The notes under the pieces are model-generated. The model was not told the origin of the DNA and ran no database searches. It was given only the letters and a program-made list of their open reading frames with translations. This document shows, one piece after another, positions 58,455-64,000 of a stretch of 64,000 nucleotides of DNA; within the stretch, counting starts at the first letter, position 1, and the number at the start of each line of letters is the position of its first letter. The position numbers and the translations under genes are program-made. The DNA is from TK10-74A sp965263065 (lineage in GTDB: Bacteria; Chloroflexota; Dehalococcoidia; Bin125), in the NCBI GenBank assembly GCA_965263065.1, contig CBDHGH010000003.1, positions 1,054,001-1,118,000 of the forward strand. The letters are read 5' to 3'.

Positions 58455-59677
58455 CCGGCCCGCGCCCCCTCGACGGCGTGCGCGTGCTCGACTTCACGCA
58501 CGTGCTCGCGGGCCCCTTCGGGACGCGCGTCCTCGGCGATCTGGGCGCCGACGTGGTCAAGGTCACCACGGCCGACCGCGCCCAGGGCGTGGGGGCGGAC
58601 CCGGCGCGGCCGTACTTCGTCATGTGGAACCGCAACAAGCGCGCGCTGGCGCTCAACATGGCGACGGAGGAGGCGCAGGCGATCGGCCTGGCCCTCGCGA
58701 CCCGCGCCGACGTGCTGATCGACAACTTCTCGCCGGGCGTGCTCGACCGCTGGGGCCTGGGTGAGTCCGTGCTGCGCGCGGCCAACCCCGGCCTGATCGT
58801 CGTCAACATGTCGGGCATGGGCGGCGGCGGCCCCTGGTCCGGCTACGTCACCTACGCCCCCACCATCCACGCGCTCTCGGGCCTGACCGCGCTGACCGGC
58901 GTGCCCGGCCGCGACGACATCGGCATCGGCTTCTCCTACAACGACCACGCCGCCGGCCTGCACGCCGCACTGGCCGTGCTGGCCGCCCTGGAGGCGCGCC
59001 GCCGCGACGGCGTCGGCCAGCGCATCGAGGTCGCGCAGTTCGAGACGGGCGTCAACTTCCTGGGCCCCACCCTGCTCGACTTGGCCGTCAACGGCGGCCG
59101 GGCGCAGGCGACCGGCAACCGCCTGCCCTACGACGCCGCCGCCCCGCACGACTGCTACCCCTGCCGGCCGCTGGCCGATGCCGTCCCCGGCGAGGAGGAG
59201 CGCTGGGTGGCGATCGCCGTCATGACCGACGGCCAGTGGCGGTCCCTGCGCGCGCTGCTGGGCGATCCCGCCTGGGCCCGCGACCCCGCCCTCGACACCG
59301 CGGCGGGGCGTGTCGCCGCGATGGACGCGATCGATCGGGAGCTGGCGGCCTGGACCCGCACGCAGGACGCGGAGGCCGTCATGGAGCGCTGTCAGGCGGC
59401 CGGGGTGCCGGCCGGCGTCGTGCAGTCCGGCGTCGACCTCACCCAGCGCGACCCCCAGTTGCGCGCGAACGGCTTCCTCACCACCGCCGACGGGGAGCAC
59501 CCCGCCATCGGCGTGCAGCACATCGAACGGCTGCCGCTGCGCTTCTCGGCGACGCCGGTCGAGACGTACGCCCGCACGCGCCTGGGCGGCGAGGACACCG
59601 CCGCCGTCCTCAACGACTGGCTCGGCATGCCGCCCGACGAGGTCGCCGCCGGCGAGGCCTCCGGCACACTGCGCTAG
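58451..59677 (+). CDS. family III CoA-transferase, second of a pair, catalytic Asp missing
   Basis: A 408-residue homologue of its neighbour. The N-terminal THVLAGPFGTRVLGDLGADVVKV is canonical. At the catalytic-Asp position the sequence reads TYAPTIHALSGL, with no Asp. Systems such as benzylsuccinate CoA-transferase have two non-identical subunits of which only one supplies the Asp (established knowledge), so a heteromer with the upstream gene product is likely (inference). Confidence 0.85.
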   Translation: MTGPRPLDGVRVLDFTHVLAGPFGTRVLGDLGADVVKVTTADRAQGVGADPARPYFVMWNRNKRALALNMATEEAQAIGLALATRADVLIDNFSPGVLDRWGLGESVLRAANPGLIVVNMSGMGGGGPWSGYVTYAPTIHALSGLTALTGVPGRDDIGIGFSYNDHAAGLHAALAVLAALEARRRDGVGQRIEVAQFETGVNFLGPTLLDLAVNGGRAQATGNRLPYDAAAPHDCYPCRPLADAVPGEEERWVAIAVMTDGQWRSLRALLGDPAWARDPALDTAAGRVAAMDAIDRELAAWTRTQDAEAVMERCQAAGVPAGVVQSGVDLTQRDPQLRANGFLTTADGEHPAIGVQHIERLPLRFSATPVETYARTRLGGEDTAAVLNDWLGMPPDEVAAGEASGTLR

Positions 59678-59687
59678 GCCCGGTCCC

Positions 59688-59716
59688 TTGACAATGGATA
59701 GTACGTATGTTCTGAT
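59688..59716 (+). promoter_or_regulatory. promoter of the radical SAM gene
   Basis: A perfect -35 TTGACA (59688-59693) is followed after 17 bases by TCTGAT (59711-59716). The intervening sequence is AT-rich for this genome. Transcription would begin about 20 bases before the start codon. Confidence 0.6.
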
Positions 59717-59743
59717 CAAGTCCGGCCGGGAAGGGCGGACGCC

Positions 59744-60637
59744 GTGGTGGAGTACCGCGAGATCACCTGCAAGTCGGCGCTCAACCGGGTGCGGGGCATG
59801 CCCTTCGCGTGGTCGCTCAACCCCTACCGCGGCTGCGCGCACGGCTGTCACTACTGCTTCGCGCGGCCCACCCACCGCTTCTTCGAGCTGGGCATCGGCG
59901 ACGACTTCACCGGCATCATCTACGTCAAACGGAACCTGGCCGAGGTGCTGGCGGGCGAGTTGTCGCGACCGGGCTGGCGGCGGGAGCAGGTCGCGCTGGG
60001 CACCGCGACCGATCCCTACCAGCCCGCCGAGGGCCGCTACCGCCTGACGCGGGCGGCGCTGGAGCAGTTCGCGCGCTTCCGCACGCCCGTCTCGCTGCTC
60101 ACCAAGAACCCGCTCATCGTGCGCGACCTCGACGTGCTGCAAGACCTCGACGCCCGTGCGGAACTCAGCGTCGCCTTCAGCGTGCCGACCGTCGATCGGG
60201 AGATCTGGCGTCGCACGGAGCCCGGCACGGCCCCGCCCCACCAGCGTCTCGCCGCGATGCGCCGCCTGGCCGACGCGGGCGTCAACGCCGGCGTGCTGAT
60301 GGCCCCGCTGCTGCCCGGGCTCTCGGCCGACCGGGCGCAGGTCGAGCGGACCGTGCGCGCCGCGGCCGATCACGGGGCGCGCTTCGTCGGGTCGGGGCTG
60401 CTCAATCTGAGCGCCGAGCTGCGCGACTACTACTTCGACTTCCTGGCGGCGGAGTACCCGTCGCTGCTCGACGGCTACCGGCGGCTCTACGGCGAGAAGT
60501 ACGCTCCCAAGCGATACCGGGAGCGCGTCTCGGCGCGCGTGCTGGAGGTGCAGCGTCTGGCGGGCATCCCGGAGCGGGCCGATCGGCCCCGCGCCGTGAC
60601 GCCTGCGGTGCGGCAGTTGGGCCTGCCCCTGCGCTAG
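59744..60637 (+). CDS. radical SAM protein, SPL/Rv2578c-like
   Basis: A 297-residue radical SAM protein. The cluster motif is CAHGCHYC (Cys-x3-Cys-x2-Cys), followed by a TIM-barrel-like core with GTATDPYQPAE and LLTKNPLIVRD, a pattern shared with SplB-like and Rv2578c-type proteins. The substrate is unknown; DNA repair is one possibility. The GTG at 59744 is chosen with GGGAAGGGCGG upstream; GTG 59747 is equivalent. Confidence 0.85.
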   Translation: MVEYREITCKSALNRVRGMPFAWSLNPYRGCAHGCHYCFARPTHRFFELGIGDDFTGIIYVKRNLAEVLAGELSRPGWRREQVALGTATDPYQPAEGRYRLTRAALEQFARFRTPVSLLTKNPLIVRDLDVLQDLDARAELSVAFSVPTVDREIWRRTEPGTAPPHQRLAAMRRLADAGVNAGVLMAPLLPGLSADRAQVERTVRAAADHGARFVGSGLLNLSAELRDYYFDFLAAEYPSLLDGYRRLYGEKYAPKRYRERVSARVLEVQRLAGIPERADRPRAVTPAVRQLGLPLR

Positions 60638-60670
60638 CCTCGCGGAGCGCGCCGACGGAGGGATGCGAGC

Positions 60671-61630
60671 ATGACGATCGAGCACCGCCAGCTGGCGCTC
60701 TCAACCGGGATCTCGATGCACGTCGCGGAGCAGGGCGACGGACCGGCCGTCGTCTTCGTGCACGGCTTCCCGGAGCTCGGGTACTCGTGGCGGCATCAGT
60801 TGCCGGCCCTGGCCGCGGCGGGCTTCCGCGCCATCGCGCCCGACATGCGCGGCTACGGCCGCACCAGCGCGCCGCCCAACGTCGAGGACTACGCGCACCG
60901 GCTCATCTGCGACGACCTGCTGGCCCTGCTCGATGCGCTGTCGCTCGAGCAGGCCGTCTTCGCGGGCCACGACTGGGGCGGCGCCATCGTCTGGGCGATG
61001 GCCGTGCACCACCCGGACCGGGTGCGGGCCGTCGCGGGGATCAACACGCCCTACCGCGGCCAGCCGCCGGCGCCGCTGCTGGAGATGGTCAAGGGTCGCC
61101 CCGGCGCCTGGGACTACCAGTTCTACTTCCAGGAGCCCGGCGTCGCCGAGGCCGAGTTGGAGGCCGACCCCGAGCGCACGATGTCGCTGCTGCTGCGCAG
61201 CAGCGACCCCGCCGATCGGCTGGACGCCCTGGGCGGCACCAAGAGCGTCCGCGAGCGCGGCGGCATGCTGGTGGGACTGCCCGAGCGCCCGGTCCGCAGC
61301 GTCATGCTGAGCGCCGAGGATCTGGCGGTCTTCGTCGAGGCCTTCCGCGCGACCAGCTTCCGCGGGCCGCTCAACTGGTACCGCAACGATCGGGCGAACT
61401 GGGAGTGGGGCGAGGAGAGCAAGGCGGAGCGCATCGGCTGCCCGGCGCTGATGGTCACGGCCGGCAAGGACCCGGTCCTCACGCCCAGGCTCTCCGAGGG
61501 GATGGAGCGCATCATCCCGCAGCTGCAGCGCGGCCACATCGAGCAGTGCGGCCACTGGACGCAGCAGGAACGCCCCGATGAACTGAACCGCATCCTGATC
61601 GACTGGCTGGCCGGGCTGCCCCCGGCATAA
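60671..61630 (+). CDS. alpha/beta hydrolase, epoxide hydrolase-like
   Basis: A 319-residue hydrolase. The oxyanion motif is HGFPELGYSW, the nucleophile is Asp101 in GHDWGGA, and the catalytic His is in QCGHWTQQE; Asp as nucleophile and the HGxP motif suit epoxide hydrolases or haloalkane dehalogenases. The acid partner is in the TAGKDPV region. ATG 60671 follows GGAGGGATG. Substrate unknown. Confidence 0.85.
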   Translation: MTIEHRQLALSTGISMHVAEQGDGPAVVFVHGFPELGYSWRHQLPALAAAGFRAIAPDMRGYGRTSAPPNVEDYAHRLICDDLLALLDALSLEQAVFAGHDWGGAIVWAMAVHHPDRVRAVAGINTPYRGQPPAPLLEMVKGRPGAWDYQFYFQEPGVAEAELEADPERTMSLLLRSSDPADRLDALGGTKSVRERGGMLVGLPERPVRSVMLSAEDLAVFVEAFRATSFRGPLNWYRNDRANWEWGEESKAERIGCPALMVTAGKDPVLTPRLSEGMERIIPQLQRGHIEQCGHWTQQERPDELNRILIDWLAGLPPA

Positions 61631-61661
61631 CGCCGCAAGACCGCGCCGAAACGAGGACCAC

Positions 61662-62186
61662 ATGCCGCCCCTGACGCCCGCCGAACGCAACGCCTTCCTC
61701 GACGCCCCGGGGGTGCTGATGCGCATCGCCACCGTCGACGCGCAGGGCGACCCGCACGTCGCCCCGATCTGGTTCCTTCACGAGGAGGGGCGGCTGTGGT
61801 TCACGCCCCGCGCGATGTCGGACTGGCTGACGCACATCCGCGCCCATCCCCGCATCGCCTGCGCCATCGACGAGACGGCCACGCCGGCACGCAAGCTCGT
61901 CGTGGAGGGCGACGCCGAGATCGTCCACGACCTCGGCGGGGACGACGTCTGGCGCGACCTCTACCGCCGCATCGCGGAGCGCTACATCTCGCCGGCTGCC
62001 GCCGCGGGTTACATCCGCAACACGATCGACCAGCCCCGCGCCCTCTGCGCGCTCCCCCTCGCGTCGGCGCGCATCCGAAGCTGGCGCATGCCCATGGGCG
62101 ACGAGGCACGCAGCGGCATCTGGCACCGTCGCTACTACGTGCCCGGCAGCAAGTACGGCGCCGAGGCCGGATCGACGGCGGAGTAG
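61662..62186 (+). CDS. pyridoxamine 5'-phosphate oxidase-fold protein (flavin or F420 type)
   Basis: A 174-residue split-barrel flavin/F420-binding protein. It has ATVDAQGDPHVAPIWFLHEEGRLWF, the standard opening of these small oxidoreductases. It could use FMN or F420; the neighbouring LLM-class enzyme also often uses F420. AACGAGGA precedes the ATG. The LLM gene follows after nine bases. Confidence 0.8.
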   Translation: MPPLTPAERNAFLDAPGVLMRIATVDAQGDPHVAPIWFLHEEGRLWFTPRAMSDWLTHIRAHPRIACAIDETATPARKLVVEGDAEIVHDLGGDDVWRDLYRRIAERYISPAAAAGYIRNTIDQPRALCALPLASARIRSWRMPMGDEARSGIWHRRYYVPGSKYGAEAGSTAE

Positions 62187-62195
62187 GGGGAACCG

Positions 62196-63137
62196 ATGAG
62201 CGTGCGCATTGGCCTGGGGATCGCGAACTTCCCCTTCGAGAACCCGCGCGGCTTCTGGCGCTGGGTAGAGCAGTGCGAGGCCGGCGATGTCGATTCGATC
62301 TGGCAGACCGACCGCCTGATCGGCGCGCAGCCCTTCCTCGAATCGATGACGACGATGGCGGCCCTGGCCGGGGCGACCGAGCGGCTCAAGTTCGGCATGA
62401 ACGTGGTCGTCGTGCCGTTCCGCGACCCGCTGGTGCTCGCCAAGGAGTGCGCCACGATCGATTTCCTCAGCGGCGGGCGCATGCTGCCGGCGTTCGGCGT
62501 GGGCGGGGCGGTCGCGCCCGAGTTCCGCGCCACGAGCCGGCCCATGGCGCGTCGCGGCGCCCTCGCCGACGAGGCCCTGCGCCTGATGGTGCGCCTCTGG
62601 GCGGGCGAGAGGGTCAGCTTCGCGGGGGAGCACTACGAGTACCGCGACGCCGTGATCGCGCCGCTGCCCGTGCAGCAGCCGCTGCCGCTCTGGATCGGCG
62701 GCGACAGCAGGGCCGCGATCCGCCGTACGGCGACCATCGGCAGCGGCTGGCTGGGGGGCCTGCACAGCCCGGCGCAGGTGGCGCGGATCGTCGCGGCGAT
62801 CAAGGGGGCGGCCGTCGCAGCCGGGCGCAGCATCGATGCCGACCACTACGGCGCGGCCTTCGCCTACCGCTTCGGCGACCCCGGCGACGCGCCCGTGCAA
62901 CGACTGGCGGCCGGATTCCGCCGCCGCCTGCCCGGCATCGACCCGGCCGGCTACTTCGCCGTGGGCGACGCGGCCTGCATCCAGGCGCGCGTCGCCGAGT
63001 ACGTGGCGGCGGGGGCGTCGAAGTTCGTGCTGCGCCCCATCGCCGACGGCGACGCCGACATGCAGCGGCAAACCCAGCGCCTGATCGAGGAAGTGTTGCC
63101 CGTCGTCCACGGGCGGGTGGCGGCCCCGGCCCGATAG
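62196..63137 (+). CDS. LLM-class flavin-dependent oxidoreductase
   Basis: A 313-residue luciferase-like monooxygenase-fold enzyme using FMN or F420. It has the LGIANFPFENPRGFWRWVEQCE opening of the TIM barrel and PLPLWIGGDSRAAIRRTATIG near the cofactor phosphate. It is nine bases after the split-barrel gene and likely co-transcribed. The substrate is unknown. The next gene is convergent. Confidence 0.83.
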   Translation: MSVRIGLGIANFPFENPRGFWRWVEQCEAGDVDSIWQTDRLIGAQPFLESMTTMAALAGATERLKFGMNVVVVPFRDPLVLAKECATIDFLSGGRMLPAFGVGGAVAPEFRATSRPMARRGALADEALRLMVRLWAGERVSFAGEHYEYRDAVIAPLPVQQPLPLWIGGDSRAAIRRTATIGSGWLGGLHSPAQVARIVAAIKGAAVAAGRSIDADHYGAAFAYRFGDPGDAPVQRLAAGFRRRLPGIDPAGYFAVGDAACIQARVAEYVAAGASKFVLRPIADGDADMQRQTQRLIEEVLPVVHGRVAAPAR

Positions 63138-63183
63138 CTCCGTCGGCCGACCCGCGACGTCGTCGCGCGTCTTCGAGCAGCGC

Positions 63184-64000
63184 CTATTCGACCAGCCAGG
63201 TGTTGTCCCCGGCGACGAGCGCCGCCAGGTCGCCCGCGCCCTTCCCCGCCTGGGCCTCCGCCACCTGCTGGCCCAGCATTTCGCCGTAGGTCGGCTTGAG
63301 GACCTGGCGGAAGACGCCCATCGGCACGGGCATCTCGGGGTACTGGAAGCGGGCCAGCATGTTGCCGCTGATCGGCGTCGGCTCGGCCGGGTTGTGCACC
63401 AGGACCTTCGAGCGGTCGCCGTTGACCTCCACGATCTCCGGGCGCGCTCCGTCCAGCGCGATGCCGTGCTCCAGTTCTTCGCCGAACAGCATGGGCGCGC
63501 CCGCTTCCAGGTAGAGCAGGCGCTCGCCGCGCACCGGCTTGTCGGTGAAGTCGCGGAAGGCGCCGTCGTTGAAGATGTTGCAGTTCTGGTAGATCTCGAC
63601 GAAGGCCGATCCCTTGTGGTGCGCCGCCGCCTCGAGGGTGCTGACGAGGTGGTGCGGGTCCGTGTCGAAGGTGCGTGCGACGAACGTCGCCTCCGCGGCC
63701 AAGGCCACCGCGACCGGGTTGAGCGGGTTCTCGATCGATCCCATGGGCGAGGACTTCGTCACCTTGCCCATCTCGGAGGTAGGCGAGTACTGGCCCTTCG
63801 TGAGTCCGTAGATGCGGTTGTTGAACAGCAGGATGTTGAGGTCCTGGTTGCGGCGCAGGGCGTGCAGCAGGTGGTTGCCGCCGATGCTCAGGCCGTCGCC
63901 GTCGCCGGTGATCACGAACACCAGCAGGTCGGGGCGGGTCAGCTTGAGGCCCGTCGCCAGCGTCGGCGCGCGGCCGTGAATCGAATGGAAGCCGTACGTG
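63184..64000 (-). CDS. korB: 2-oxoacid:ferredoxin oxidoreductase beta subunit (KorB-type), partial
   Basis: The C-terminal part of the ThDP-binding beta subunit; the 5' end is beyond the window. The ThDP motif begins FVITGDGDGLSIGGNHL and ends NNRIYGLTKGQYSPTS, and EIYQNCNIFND is typical of KorB/2-oxoglutarate or broad 2-oxoacid:ferredoxin oxidoreductases. These make acyl-CoA and reduced ferredoxin in anaerobic or microaerobic metabolism. The frame is open to base 64000. The alpha subunit gene should lie upstream. Confidence 0.92.
   Translation of the reverse strand, partial: TYGFHSIHGRAPTLATGLKLTRPDLLVFVITGDGDGLSIGGNHLLHALRRNQDLNILLFNNRIYGLTKGQYSPTSEMGKVTKSSPMGSIENPLNPVAVALAAEATFVARTFDTDPHHLVSTLEAAAHHKGSAFVEIYQNCNIFNDGAFRDFTDKPVRGERLLYLEAGAPMLFGEELEHGIALDGARPEIVEVNGDRSKVLVHNPAEPTPISGNMLARFQYPEMPVPMGVFRQVLKPTYGEMLGQQVAEAQAGKGAGDLAALVAGDNTWLVE

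Overview
The window is about 64 kb of very GC-rich bacterial chromosome. The gene set suggests a member of Chloroflexota, possibly a Dehalococcoidia-like lineage: an F-type ATP synthase operon, murA and mreB, a Rex repressor, acyl-CoA dehydrogenases, paired family III CoA-transferases, an LLM-class flavoenzyme, a Tat lipoprotein substrate-binding protein and a KorB-type oxidoreductase, with no outer-membrane assembly genes. This placement is inferred from gene content; no rRNA gene is present to confirm it.

Layout. 1-7.1 kb: ATP synthase operon atpB(partial)-E-F-H-A-G-[HAD phosphatase]-D-C. 7.2-19.8 kb: housekeeping genes (murA with Asp in place of the catalytic Cys, mreB, rex, gyrA, tsaE, tsaB, ndk, rsfS, mnmA, an acyl-CoA dehydrogenase). 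19.9-23.4 kb: two tRNA-Ser genes, then a 2.9-kb island carrying one MmeI-like restriction-modification gene between 28-bp repeats of the tRNA 3' end, then two tandem non-coding RNA units, each with its own promoter and terminator. 23.5-29.1 kb: a DUF4349-type lipoprotein, a secreted protein, an orphan DNA methyltransferase, a flavin reductase and a second acyl-CoA dehydrogenase. 29.0-31.3 kb: a two-gene cassette of unknown function between diverged 180-bp direct repeats. 31.2-37.4 kb: a lactate racemase-like protein, a metallo-hydrolase, a BCAT-type aminotransferase, PlsY and a geranylgeranyl-reductase-like enzyme.

37.4-53.1 kb is a branched-chain amino acid block: ilvB-ilvN-ilvC behind a leader-peptide attenuator, leuA-leuC-leuD-leuB, and cimA (citramalate synthase, giving threonine-independent isoleucine). 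It is interrupted twice by toxin-antitoxin modules: a darTG pair with a frameshifted darT between ilvC and leuA, and hicAB between leuC and leuD. A peptide-type substrate-binding lipoprotein with a 230-residue Ala-rich stalk lies behind a promoter that has a 12-G tract in its spacer. 53-64 kb: a LuxR-HTH/methyltransferase fusion, a zinc-ribbon protein, a LysM protein, tRNA-Pro, an ABC-F ATPase, a heteromer-like CoA-transferase pair, a radical SAM protein, an alpha/beta hydrolase, two flavin/F420-type enzymes, and the end of korB.

Strongest candidates for undescribed biology: the tandem structured RNAs (23.06-23.43 kb), the cassette at 29.2-31.1 kb, the single-gene tRNA island, and the possibly phase-variable promoter at 48.5 kb. 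Short 12-18-bp tandem repeats at gene ends and junctions recur through the window.
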